DNA of 40,109 bases from an uncultured Eubacteriales bacterium (lineage in GTDB: Bacteria; Bacillota; Clostridia; Oscillospirales; Acutalibacteraceae). The notes under the pieces were generated by a model. That model ran no database searches and was not told the origin of the DNA. It was given only the letters and a program-made list of their open reading frames with translations. Location: positions 1 through 40,109 of the forward strand of contig CAKUAQ010000018.1 of assembly GCA_934636435.1 (NCBI GenBank). Direction: 5' to 3'. Each line of letters opens with the position of its first letter. Position 1 is the first letter of the stretch. Below are positions 32,807 through 40,109 of the stretch, piece after piece. Both the position numbers and the translations under genes were made by a program.

Positions 32807-33970
32807 TTACAATTCCTGCCGCAAAGCCTCGACCGGAGCCATGCCGGAGGCCAGATAAGCAGGGTACGAGCCGAAAGCCGCGCCCAGAAACAGCGTAAAG
32901 AAAAAAGCCAGAGACCAGCTGCCGCCCACCGAAGGTATCGGCAAACCCAAAACCCGACACGCCCCGATCACAAGGCCGCCGCCCAGCACGGTGCCGATCA
33001 ATGCCCCCACAAGACTGAGCAGCACCGCAGCCGCCAGAAATTCCAGCCATATCCGTCCGCGGCCCGCTCCCACCGCCTTTTTGATGCCGATTTCCCGGGT
33101 GCGTTCGTTCACCGAGGACAGCATGGATGTCATGATCCCAAAGCCGGATACCAGCAGCGATACGCCGCCAACCGCCGTCAACACAGCAGTGACAATGGAC
33201 GCGACACTTTCCAGACGTTCCCGCTGCGAAGCCAGATCCTCCGTCTTGAGCGTACCCACCGACTTGTGAGATAATGCGCGGCGGATGGTATCCTCCGTAC
33301 CGACGGCATCCGCTGTCACCCGCACGGCAATCTGGTCAATGGAAGCATCGCCGGTATAGCCCTGCAATGTGGTATACGGTACATAGATCATGTGCGGAAT
33401 CATCGCCGACACGGTTTTCAAAAGGCTGCTGCCGGTAGCGGTAACACCCACGACGGTCATCGGCACCCGCTGTTCATCCAGCAACACCGACAGGGTCTTT
33501 CCTACCACGTTTTCCCGTCCGTATACTGCCTTCGCCAATGAGGCATCCACCACACACACATTAGCCGATGACGCCACATCACCCCGGCTGAACAGCCTCC
33601 CGTGAAGGAGCTGAAGTGAAATCAGCTGATCCGCACCGGCATCAATGCCGCAACTCACCACCCCGTAATCGCTGCCTACCGGAAAATGCGCAGTAGTATA
33701 CTCCAATATGAGCGGCATGGCCTGCCGCACGGCAGGCAGCTCCCGGATAGCGTGCAGGCAATCATCATTGAGTCCGTCGGAGGCGCTCACGGACAGTCCG
33801 TGCACCCCCATGTCCTCCAGCTCCCGTTGCACCGCCGCCTTGCCCAGTTCCCCGATACCGGAGACCAGCACCACCATGGCGGTGCCGATGGCGATGCCGC
33901 ACACAGTCAGTGCCGTCCGCAGCCGACGGTGCCGGAACCCGGCGAAGGCGCTGCGCCAAAGTTCTCTCAT
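32807..33970 (-). CDS. MacB/FtsX-type ABC permease without fused ATPase
   Basis: Membrane component of a mechanotransmission-type ABC efflux system. The 387 residues have TM1 near 20-40 (TALTVCGIAIGTAMVVLV), an extracytoplasmic MacB-type core domain (about 45-255), then three TM helices of the FtsX fold (about 265-385; GGVSLLVSGFGIMTSMLSSV, REIGIKKAVGA). Its ATG overlaps the adaptor stop by four bases, so adaptor and permease are one operon. No ATPase gene lies on either side: murA follows and a terminator precedes. The missing ATPase must be supplied from elsewhere, or the pair is a remnant. Confidence 0.9.
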   Translation of the reverse strand: MRELWRSAFAGFRHRRLRTALTVCGIAIGTAMVVLVSGIGELGKAAVQRELEDMGVHGLSVSASDGLNDDCLHAIRELPAVRQAMPLILEYTTAHFPVGSDYGVVSCGIDAGADQLISLQLLHGRLFSRGDVASSANVCVVDASLAKAVYGRENVVGKTLSVLLDEQRVPMTVVGVTATGSSLLKTVSAMIPHMIYVPYTTLQGYTGDASIDQIAVRVTADAVGTEDTIRRALSHKSVGTLKTEDLASQRERLESVASIVTAVLTAVGGVSLLVSGFGIMTSMLSSVNERTREIGIKKAVGAGRGRIWLEFLAAAVLLSLVGALIGTVLGGGLVIGACRVLGLPIPSVGGSWSLAFFFTLFLGAAFGSYPAYLASGMAPVEALRQEL

Positions 33971-34899
33971 GGCGTATCCTCCCCAGCGGCATATACCACC
34001 GTGCCGTCCTGTACTTTTTGAGGCTCCAGGATCAGTGTCGAACCAAAAAGTGCAGCATCGTCTGTCAACACGCCCTTGCTTAGTTCCGCCTGCGATGTGA
34101 TCGTATGCCGTACCGCCTGTCCATCCTTCAGCAGATAAACATATTCCTGCCCATTTTCATCCTCCTGTATCGCCATATACGGGAGCAGCAGCCCTTCGGA
34201 CACCGTAGCGGTAACGATCTGCGCCTGTGCGGTCAACCCCAACCGGAGAGATTCGTCCGCCTGTCCCTCATTCAACGAAACGATCCCCTCCACCACGGTG
34301 TCGCCGGCGGCGGTCTGCCGCCCGGCAGAGGAAATGCGGATCAGCTCACCCTCATAGACTGCCTTTTCAAATCCATCACCTCGGATATGGACCTTTTGCC
34401 CGACCTGCAAGCGGGGCAGATTCTTTTCCCGAATAGCCACACGCACCTGCAAACCGTTGATCGGTGCCAACATCGCCAACGGCTCTCCCATGGACAGATG
34501 CTCTCCGGACGAGGCGTTTACCGAAGCCAATATGCCTGCCGACGGTGCCGTGACGGTGTCCGAAGCCGCAGCCAACGCCAACACCTGTGCCGCGCCCCCG
34601 GCAGATTGCGCTGCATAGGCACGGGATGCCTGCTTATCCACGCAAGCCAATACATCGCCCTCTCGCACCGCCTGTCCCTCACGCGCCGAAACCTCACTCA
34701 GCACACAGCTGGCCATCACCGGAATCGGGCGCAGCTCCCCCGCTTCCACCACGCCGGAGCATGAGATCGTCTGTTCGACACTCTGAGGCTTGAGCACCGC
34801 CGTGCGCACCGCCACCGTCTCCCGCCGATTGCTTTTTGCCAGACCGATCCCCGCCACCGCCATCACCGCCGCCAGCGGTAATATCCACCATTTTTTCAT
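33967..34899 (-). CDS. MacA/HlyD-type membrane fusion adaptor
   Basis: Adaptor protein of ABC efflux. The 310 residues start with a TM or signal anchor (about 4-21) with no lipobox cysteine. A lipoyl/barrel-sandwich domain follows (SGVVEAGELRPIPVMASCVL, then VTAPSAGILASVNASSGEHL), then a beta-barrel and a membrane-proximal domain (LLLPYMAIQEDENGQEYVYLL). The helical hairpin is very short (about 25 residues between the lipoyl halves), as in Gram-positive adaptors with no outer-membrane channel. It is the first gene of the operon and overlaps the permease by four bases. Confidence 0.88.
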   Translation of the reverse strand: MKKWWILPLAAVMAVAGIGLAKSNRRETVAVRTAVLKPQSVEQTISCSGVVEAGELRPIPVMASCVLSEVSAREGQAVREGDVLACVDKQASRAYAAQSAGGAAQVLALAAASDTVTAPSAGILASVNASSGEHLSMGEPLAMLAPINGLQVRVAIREKNLPRLQVGQKVHIRGDGFEKAVYEGELIRISSAGRQTAAGDTVVEGIVSLNEGQADESLRLGLTAQAQIVTATVSEGLLLPYMAIQEDENGQEYVYLLKDGQAVRHTITSQAELSKGVLTDDAALFGSTLILEPQKVQDGTVVYAAGEDTP

Positions 34900-35000
34900 C
34901 CCGCCACCTCATTTCTGTATTCGGTATCTATTGTGCGAGAGCGAGAGAAAAATATGTGTCGCAGCCGCCGTTTTTCACAAATATATTTTACGAGCTCATC

Positions 35001-35034
35001 AAAAAAGAGATACCCGATCGGGCATCTCTTTTTT
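35001..35034. terminator. Terminator after the isc operon
   Basis: AAAAAAGAGATACCC-GATC-GGGCATCTCTTTTTT, one mismatch, U-runs both ways. It follows the Rrf2 stop on the minus strand. Confidence 0.92.
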
Positions 35035-35056
35035 ACGGTTCTATGAGACGATTGGC

Positions 35057-35515
35057 TTATCGGGCCCACCTGTTTGGCGCAGCGTCGTCCTTAGGACTCC
35101 GGCTTGTCCGGCGATCCCCCAGCAGATCTGCCAGTGTGATCCCATCAAAATAGGCGTTGGTCATGTCGTTGAACCGGCTCCACATCCCCAGAGTACGGCA
35201 TTCTGCGGCACGGCTGCAAGGTGTTGCTTTGCCGGACAGACACGCCACCGGCGCCAGATCGCCCTCTGTCAATCGGAGTATCTCGCCGACACGGCATTCC
35301 TCCGCCGGGCGCTTCAAACGATAGCCGCCCCCGACGCCGTGAACTCCCTCGACCAGTCCGCCCCGGGTCAGCGCAGGCATGATCTGCTCCAGATATTTTT
35401 TGGAAACCTCCTGCCGTCGGGCAATATCCTTCATAGGTATGTATGCGCCGTTGCTGTGCTCTGCCAGATCCAGCAGCACCCGCAGCGCATACCGTCCCCG
35501 CGTTGAAACCATCAT
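35057..35515 (-). CDS. Rrf2-family regulator (IscR-like) of Fe-S assembly
   Basis: Winged-helix regulator. The 152 residues have the N-terminal wHTH (STRGRYALRVLLDLAEH, QEVSKKYLEQIMPAL, GVHGVGGGYRLKRP) and three spaced cysteines C92, C100 and C106 (ACLSGKATPCSRAAECRT), the layout that binds a 2Fe-2S cluster in IscR. It is the last gene of nifS-iscU-rrf2 and 21 bases from iscU. Two near-identical inverted repeats at the operon promoter are likely its binding sites, implying feedback by Fe-S status. CymR-like cysteine control is an alternative, but those proteins usually lack the three cysteines. Confidence 0.93.
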   Translation of the reverse strand: MMVSTRGRYALRVLLDLAEHSNGAYIPMKDIARRQEVSKKYLEQIMPALTRGGLVEGVHGVGGGYRLKRPAEECRVGEILRLTEGDLAPVACLSGKATPCSRAAECRTLGMWSRFNDMTNAYFDGITLADLLGDRRTSRSPKDDAAPNRWAR

Positions 35516-35536
35516 CTGCGCATCCTCCCGTCGCTG

Positions 35537-35968
35537 TTATTCGTGACAGTGGCAACAGCTGTCACAGGAAGCAAACCGACAGGCATCGTAGGCTATTCCG
35601 TGTCGATCGTAATAGTCCTTTACAGCCGCCCGGATCGCCTCTTCCGCCAGCACGGAGCAATGCATTTTATGCGGCGGCAATCCATCCAGCGCCTCTGCAA
35701 CCGCCTTATTGGACAACTGCAACGCTTCCGAGAGCGGTTTACCTTTGATCATCTCCGTTGCCATCGAACTGGAAGCGATGGCCGAGCCGCAACCAAAGGT
35801 CTCAAACTTCACATCGGTGATGATATCGTTGTCGATCTTCAGATAGATCTTCATAATATCGCCGCACTTGGCGTTGCCGACCTCGCCCACGCCATCGGCA
35901 TTTTCGATGACGCCCACATTCCGGGGATTCTTGAAATGATCCATTACCGTATCGCTGTACAGTGCCAT
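35537..35968 (-). CDS. iscU: Fe-S scaffold protein IscU/NifU-N, with Cys-rich tail
   Basis: Assembly scaffold that takes sulfur from NifS. The 143 residues keep the three ligand cysteines C35 (NAKCGD, with D37), C60 (FGCGSA) and C104 (MHCSVL). The last 14 residues, CRFASCDSCCHCHE, add five cysteines and a histidine not usual in IscU. The ATG at 35968 is chosen for GGAGG eight bases upstream and for the family start MALYSDTVMDHFKNPRN; the open frame extends five codons further. Lies 15 bases after nifS. Confidence 0.95.
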   Translation of the reverse strand: MALYSDTVMDHFKNPRNVGVIENADGVGEVGNAKCGDIMKIYLKIDNDIITDVKFETFGCGSAIASSSMATEMIKGKPLSEALQLSNKAVAEALDGLPPHKMHCSVLAEEAIRAAVKDYYDRHGIAYDACRFASCDSCCHCHE

Positions 35969-35983
35969 AGTCGATTCCTCCAA

Positions 35984-37171
35984 TCACAGTAAAAACGGTT
36001 TTTTGCCGCTTATCTTATCCCGCCAAAGCGGAGACATATTCCGCAGATATTCCACTACCTGCGGCACCTCCTGCAAAATATAGTCCACATCCTGTTCGGT
36101 GTTTTCCGCGGACAGAGACAGCCGCAGTGAGCCATGCGCCACCTCATGGGTGCGCCCGATGGCCAACAGCACGTGGCTGGGATCCAGCGAACCGGAGGTA
36201 CAGGCTGAGCCGGAGGAGGCGCATATACCCCGTGCATCCAACAGCAACAGCAGGCTCTCACCCTCGATACCCTCAAAGCAGAAATTCACATTCCCGGGCA
36301 ACCGCTGTACGGGATCGCCATTGAGGGCGCTGTGCGGGATCTCCGCAAGTCCCGCGATCAGCCGATCCCGCAGCCGGGTCACCTTGGCCGCATTCTCAGC
36401 CAGATGCGCACACGCCTCCTCCAGTGCGGCCGCCATTCCCATGATGGCGGGGATGTTCTCAGTGCCGGCGCGCTTGCCCCGCTCCTGAGCGCCGCCCTCG
36501 ATCAAGGATATCAGCGGGAAGCCCTTGCGTGCGTATAGCAAACCGATCCCTTTCGGGCCATGAAATTTATGGGCCGAAAGGGATAACAGGTCGATATGCT
36601 GTTCCTGCACCCGAATCGGCAAATGCCCGGCAGCCTGCACCGCGTCTGTGTGAAACGGGACCCCTTTCTCATGGCAGATCTCCCCGATCTCAGCAATGGG
36701 CAGGATCGATCCGATCTCATTGTTGGCGTACATGACCGTCACCAGACAGGTATCCTCACGAATCGCCGCTTTCACCTGTTTGGCCGTAATGTTCCCGATG
36801 TCATGCACATCCAGCAGTTCCACCTCGAAGCCCTGCTTTTTCAGCTTTTCCAGCGTATGCAGTACGGCGTGGTGTTCAAACGCCGTGGACAGAATGTGCT
36901 TTTTCCCCAGCCGTTCGCCGCGGGCGGCCATCGACAGGATCGCCTGATTGTCCGCTTCACTACCGCCGGAAGTAAAATAAATCTCCTTTGGATCACACCC
37001 CAGGCAGGCGGCGATCCGCGCTCGCGCCGAGGCCAGCGCCTCGGCGGCAGCCTGCCCCTCCGAATGCAGGCTGGACGGATTGCCGTAAATATCCTCCATG
37101 TACGGCAGCATGGAATCAATGGCCGTGCGGCTCATTTTTGTCGTGGCTGCATTATCTGCATAGACTGTCAT
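35984..37171 (-). CDS. nifS: Cysteine desulfurase (NifS/IscS class I)
   Basis: PLP enzyme that removes sulfur from cysteine for Fe-S assembly. The 395 residues begin VYADNAATTKMS; the PLP lysine is K202 in LSAHKFHGPKGIG and the persulfide cysteine is C324 in CASSGSACTSG. The loop around C324 is long, as in class I (IscS/NifS) enzymes that partner a scaffold. ATG at 37171 after AAGGAGAGGAAACA. First gene of the operon, under the tandem-operator promoter. Confidence 0.96.
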   Translation of the reverse strand: MTVYADNAATTKMSRTAIDSMLPYMEDIYGNPSSLHSEGQAAAEALASARARIAACLGCDPKEIYFTSGGSEADNQAILSMAARGERLGKKHILSTAFEHHAVLHTLEKLKKQGFEVELLDVHDIGNITAKQVKAAIREDTCLVTVMYANNEIGSILPIAEIGEICHEKGVPFHTDAVQAAGHLPIRVQEQHIDLLSLSAHKFHGPKGIGLLYARKGFPLISLIEGGAQERGKRAGTENIPAIMGMAAALEEACAHLAENAAKVTRLRDRLIAGLAEIPHSALNGDPVQRLPGNVNFCFEGIEGESLLLLLDARGICASSGSACTSGSLDPSHVLLAIGRTHEVAHGSLRLSLSAENTEQDVDYILQEVPQVVEYLRNMSPLWRDKISGKKPFLL

Positions 37172-37244
37172 TGTTTCCTCTCCTTATCCATGCCGACAGC
37201 CGGTATAGCCGTCGGTATACTGCGTTTTTGAAGCGGCATAAATC

Positions 37245-37297
37245 ACCTACCGTTTCGATAGGCAGTATACCAGAACTTACCTACCTTGTCAATAGGT
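37245..37297 (-). promoter_or_regulatory. isc operon promoter with two matching Rrf2 operator candidates
   Basis: Minus strand: -35 TTGACA (37292-37287), 17 bases, -10 TATACT (37269-37264). On the + strand two 19-base repeats, ACCTACCGTTTCGATAGGC (37245-37263) and ACCTACCTTGTCAATAGGT (37279-37297), agree at 14 positions. Each is an inverted repeat (ACCTA / TAGGT, with a C end in one). One covers the -35 and the other the start site. Confidence 0.85.
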
Positions 37298-37313
37298 TAT
37301 TCGAAAAAATATT

Positions 37314-37365
37314 AACCACCGAGAAAGGCGGATGCTGCGCGAGCAGGCCGTCTTCTTCGGTGGTT
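37314..37365 (-). terminator. Terminator after the uridine phosphorylase pseudogene
   Basis: Arms AACCACCGA / TCGGTGGTT with an inner imperfect stem. On the minus strand it runs into TTAATATTTTTT. Confidence 0.75.
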
Positions 37366-37375
37366 TGTCTAACCG

Positions 37376-38140
37376 TCAGCCGTGATCGAATCGGATCAGC
37401 TCTTTCATCGCTGCCACGCCCAGCTCCACAGCCGCTTCCGTATCTTCGGTCATTTCCTGAGACAATCCGGCCGCTTCCCGTTCCTGATTCCAGATCACAT
37501 GAAAACAAGCGCCGCAGCGACAGCCAAGGGCTGCGGCTACGACAAACAGCGCAGCCGATTCCATTTCGCTGGCCTTGACCCCCAGCCGTTTCCAGGCCTC
37601 CCATTTTTACGTCAGCTCTGCCGCCACCGGCATCCGCCCGGGATCGTGCTGCCCGTAAAAGGAATCCTTACATTGTACCACGCCAACGGTATAGCGGCGG
37701 CCGCTTGCAGCGGCCGCATCCGTCAACGCACGCGTCACCGAAAAATCCGCCACGGCAGGGAACTCGATGGGCGCATATTCCCGGCTGGTATGCTCGTAGC
37801 GTACCGCGCCGGTGGCGATCACCAGATCCCCGGCACGTACATCCAGATCAATGCCGCCGCAGGTGCCCACGCGGATAAACGTATCGGCGCCGATATTGTG
37901 CAGCTCCTCCATAGCGATCGACGCCGAGGGGCCGCCGATACCGGTCGAACAGACCGACACCGTTTCCCCCAGCAGCGAACCGGTGTAAACGGTAAATTCC
38001 CGATTAGACGACACAAAGTGGGGGTCATCCAGGCGGGCGGCGATCCGTTCACAGCGACCCGGGTCGCCGGGAAGCAAGCAATATCGACCGACATCCCCTG
38101 CTCCGCAGCGTATATGAAATTGTTTCTCCATTGCATGCAT
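37376..38140 (-). pseudogene. udp: Uridine phosphorylase-like gene with in-frame stop
   Basis: Nucleoside phosphorylase of the Udp/PNP-I family: YCLLPGDPGRCERIAARLDD near the N-terminus, STGIGGPSASIAMEEL and RVGTCGGIDLDVRAGD follow. After codon 177 (counting from ATG 38140) a TAA (37609-37607) interrupts the frame at AELT-stop-KWEAWKRLG. The same frame continues with VKASEMESAALFVVAAALG, whose EMES is the ribose-binding motif of the family, and ends at TGA 37378-37376. So this is one nonsense change without a frameshift. The protein without it would be 254 residues, normal length. The truncated product lacks the EMES site and should be inactive. Promoter and terminator look intact, so the change may be recent. 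ATG choice rests on GAGGTGA five bases upstream. Confidence 0.85.
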
Positions 38141-38169
38141 CACTATCACCTCACAGTTACAGTATCTGC

Positions 38170-38198
38170 ATTGTACTCCACTCCGTCCCCTTTGTCAA
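38170..38198 (-). promoter_or_regulatory. Promoter of the uridine phosphorylase pseudogene
   Basis: Minus strand: -35 TTGACA (38198-38193), 17 bases, -10 TACAAT (38175-38170). The 38199-38319 stretch shows nothing else I can name. Confidence 0.7.
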
Positions 38199-38319
38199 TG
38201 TGAAAGCACCGCGCCACATTTGAATAGAGTGGTTTTATGCGCATACAATGATACTGCGGTCTACCGCTGACTGTAAACAGCTATTTCCGCTATCAGCGCC
38301 GATTATGTTGATTTTCTGC

Positions 38320-38348
38320 TTGCTTTTTTCGGAAAACTACGCTATAAT
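38320..38348 (+). promoter_or_regulatory. Promoter of glmS
   Basis: -35 TTGCTT (38320-38325), 17 bases, -10 TATAAT (38343-38348). The start near 38355 leaves a leader of only about 34 bases. Confidence 0.8.
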
Positions 38349-38388
38349 GTAACAATCTTATGCAATTGTGCAAACGGAGGGTATTTTC

Positions 38389-40109
38389 ATGTGTGGAATC
38401 GTTGGATATATCGGAAAAAAACCGGCGGCACCCCTGCTGCTGGAAGGACTATCTAAGCTGGAGTACCGTGGGTACGATTCGGCCGGCGTGGCACTGCTGG
38501 ATGCTAATGGGCTGTCGGTGCAGAAATACAAGGGTCGTCTGCAAATACTGGCCGAACATATGCATAACGGCGAAGGGTACCCTCAGACAGTCGGAATCGG
38601 GCATACCCGTTGGGCGACCCATGGAGAACCCAGCGATATAAACGCCCATCCGCACGTCAGTCAGCACGGACGCTTTGCGGTTGTGCATAATGGTATCATC
38701 GAGAATTACCGGTCGTTAAAGGACGAATTGCTGGCAGAAGGAGTCACTTTCTCCTCCGAGACCGATACCGAGGTGGTCGCTCAGCTTTTGGATCGGCTGT
38801 ATACGGGGGATTTCCTGGCGGCAGTGCGGGCGACGGTCGCCCAGCTGGAGGGTTCCTATACATTCGGAATCCTGTGCGCCGATCATCCGGGAGAGATCAT
38901 TGCCGTGCGCAATGCAACGCCTCTGATCGTCGGTCTGGCGGAGGACGGCAATTTTATTGCCTCCGACGTTACAGCGGTACTGGCCCATACCCGCCGGGTC
39001 ATTCAGCTGGCCGACCACGAGATCGTGCGGCTGACCGGCGACAGCGTACAGGTCTACGGTGCCGACGGCTCCCCCATTGAAAAAGAAGTCCGTACGGTGG
39101 ATTGGGATGTGGCCGCCGCCGAAAAGGGAGGCTACGCCCACTTTATGCTCAAGGAGATCATGGAGCAACCGCAAGCGCTGGCCGCCACCATTTCTCCCCG
39201 CATCGACGAGGCTGGAAACATCGTGCTGGACGGTGTATCCTTCACCAAAGAACAGCTTGAGCGATTGAATCGGATCGTCATTGTGGCCTGCGGATCTGCC
39301 TACCACGCCGGTATGGTGGGTAAATATTTTCTCGAAAAGGTCGTGCGCATTCCCGTAGAGGTCGATCTGGCCTCGGAGTTTCGCTACCGGGATCCGCTCG
39401 TTGACAGCCAGACCCTGGTCATCATCATCAGCCAGTCCGGAGAAACCGCCGACACACTGGCCGCCCTGCGCGAGGCGCACGCCCGCGGCGCCCGGGTGCT
39501 GTCCATCGTCAATGTAGTCGGCAGCTCAATCGCCAGCGAAAGCGATGACGTGCTGTATACCTGGGCAGGACCGGAGATCGCCGTTGCCACCACCAAGGGG
39601 TATACCACACAGGTCTGTATGCTGTATCTGGTGGGGTTGTATATGGCCGGCGTACTGGGGCGTATTTCCGAGCCGGACGCGGCTGTCCTGCTCCGGCAAG
39701 TGCAAACCCTCCCCCGTCTGGCAGCTGATGGGTTAAAAAACGAAGAGCATCTGAAGGCGATTGCCCGGCGATGCACAGAACTGGAGGACGCCTATTTCAT
39801 CGGGCGCAACGTCGATTATGCCGTAGCGCTGGAAGCCTCCCTGAAGCTGAAAGAAATCAGCTATATCCATTCGGAGGCCTATGCGGCCGGTGAGCTGAAG
39901 CACGGTACGATATCTCTGGTCGAGGACGGCACCTTTGTGGTCGCATTGGCCTGTCAGAATGCGCTGATCGACAAAACCATGTCTAACATCAAGGAAGTGA
40001 AGGCGCGCGGCGCTTACGTGCTGGTCGTCACCGACCAAAGCCATGCTGACCGATTCCCGGAAGCGGACGAGGTATTGGTCGTTCCGGATGCTCCTGAGCT
40101 GTTCACGGC
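38389..40109 (+). CDS. glmS: Glutamine--fructose-6-phosphate aminotransferase (isomerizing), 5' part
   Basis: Makes glucosamine-6-phosphate from fructose-6-phosphate and glutamine, feeding UDP-GlcNAc and hence MurA. The 573 visible residues begin MCGIVGYIGKK, with the N-terminal nucleophile Cys2 exposed after Met removal. The glutaminase domain continues with HTRWATHGEPSDINAHPH and AVVHNGIIENY. Two SIS domains follow (IVACGSAYHAGMVGKYFLE, SQSGETADTLAAL, VATTKGYTTQV, EISYIHSEAYAAGELKHG). The frame is open to the window end, missing about 30-40 C-terminal residues. ATG at 38389 follows GGAGGG. Confidence 0.98.
   Translation, partial: MCGIVGYIGKKPAAPLLLEGLSKLEYRGYDSAGVALLDANGLSVQKYKGRLQILAEHMHNGEGYPQTVGIGHTRWATHGEPSDINAHPHVSQHGRFAVVHNGIIENYRSLKDELLAEGVTFSSETDTEVVAQLLDRLYTGDFLAAVRATVAQLEGSYTFGILCADHPGEIIAVRNATPLIVGLAEDGNFIASDVTAVLAHTRRVIQLADHEIVRLTGDSVQVYGADGSPIEKEVRTVDWDVAAAEKGGYAHFMLKEIMEQPQALAATISPRIDEAGNIVLDGVSFTKEQLERLNRIVIVACGSAYHAGMVGKYFLEKVVRIPVEVDLASEFRYRDPLVDSQTLVIIISQSGETADTLAALREAHARGARVLSIVNVVGSSIASESDDVLYTWAGPEIAVATTKGYTTQVCMLYLVGLYMAGVLGRISEPDAAVLLRQVQTLPRLAADGLKNEEHLKAIARRCTELEDAYFIGRNVDYAVALEASLKLKEISYIHSEAYAAGELKHGTISLVEDGTFVVALACQNALIDKTMSNIKEVKARGAYVLVVTDQSHADRFPEADEVLVVPDAPELFT

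Noticed and set aside
37607..37609. Recoding (selenocysteine or pyrrolysine) of the stop in the uridine phosphorylase gene
   Set aside because: The stop is TAA, not TGA or TAG, and the position is not a catalytic residue, so nonsense mutation is the simpler reading.
38199..38388. glmS ribozyme
   Set aside because: The promoter leaves only about 34 leader bases, and none of the ribozyme core was recognised.

Overview
The window reads as a chromosome segment of a spore-forming anaerobe of the Clostridia, most like the Oscillospiraceae/Ruminococcaceae. The signs are spoIIQ and spoIVB sporulation genes, a pyruvate:ferredoxin oxidoreductase, an oxygen-sensitive glycyl radical enzyme with its activase, T-box leaders on aminoacyl-tRNA synthetase genes, a Gram-positive LexA box, and moderately high GC. 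This is inferred from gene content only. I see no phage, insertion sequence or CRISPR array.

Layout. 1-1632: 5' part of alaS (-) behind a T-box leader. 1664-2432: a small membrane protein (+) with a perfect palindrome at its promoter. 2488-3907: spoIIQ (-), divergent from a lone precorrin-2 dehydrogenase (+). 4016-6165: an EF-G-like GTPase (-), divergent from an SOS-controlled dinB plus a small partner gene (+, to 7815). 7928-11948: an ABC exporter and a Na/Pi cotransporter (both -). 12029-14974: a two-gene operon for an atypical glycyl radical enzyme and its activase (-), richer in GC where I counted it. 15077-15237: tRNA-Leu(TAG). 15259-16298: two damaged genes, a collagen-like protein (-) and a Nudix hydrolase (+). 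16396-22847: Xaa-Pro peptidase, pyruvate:ferredoxin oxidoreductase, small alarmone synthetase and HAD phosphatase (all -). 22852-24730: a Cro/C1 regulator divergent from a small gene, then spoIVB (-). 24748-30010: esterase, trmK, a DUF1858 protein and ileS with its T-box leader (all -). 30014-34899: rlmH, a walJ-like hydrolase, murA, and a MacB-like permease with a MacA-like adaptor but no ATPase (all -). 35001-37297: an iron-sulfur cluster operon, nifS-iscU-Rrf2 regulator (-), with two matching operator copies at its promoter. 37314-38198: a uridine phosphorylase gene broken by an in-frame stop (-). 38320-40109: 5' part of glmS (+), cut by the window end.

Functionally the window is mostly housekeeping: translation (alaS, ileS, trmK, rlmH, EF-G-like, tRNA-Leu), cell-wall precursors (murA, glmS), anaerobic carbon metabolism (PFOR), Fe-S assembly that would supply PFOR and the radical SAM activase, and forespore signalling (spoIIQ, spoIVB). 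The part most worth a second look is the glycyl radical enzyme at 12867-14855. Its radical loop reads RIWGW where the family normally has RVxGY, its active-site motif is CWE rather than CVE, and it is short for the family. Three genes (collagen-like, Nudix, uridine phosphorylase) are broken, so a read-level check for sequencing error is worthwhile before calling them decayed.
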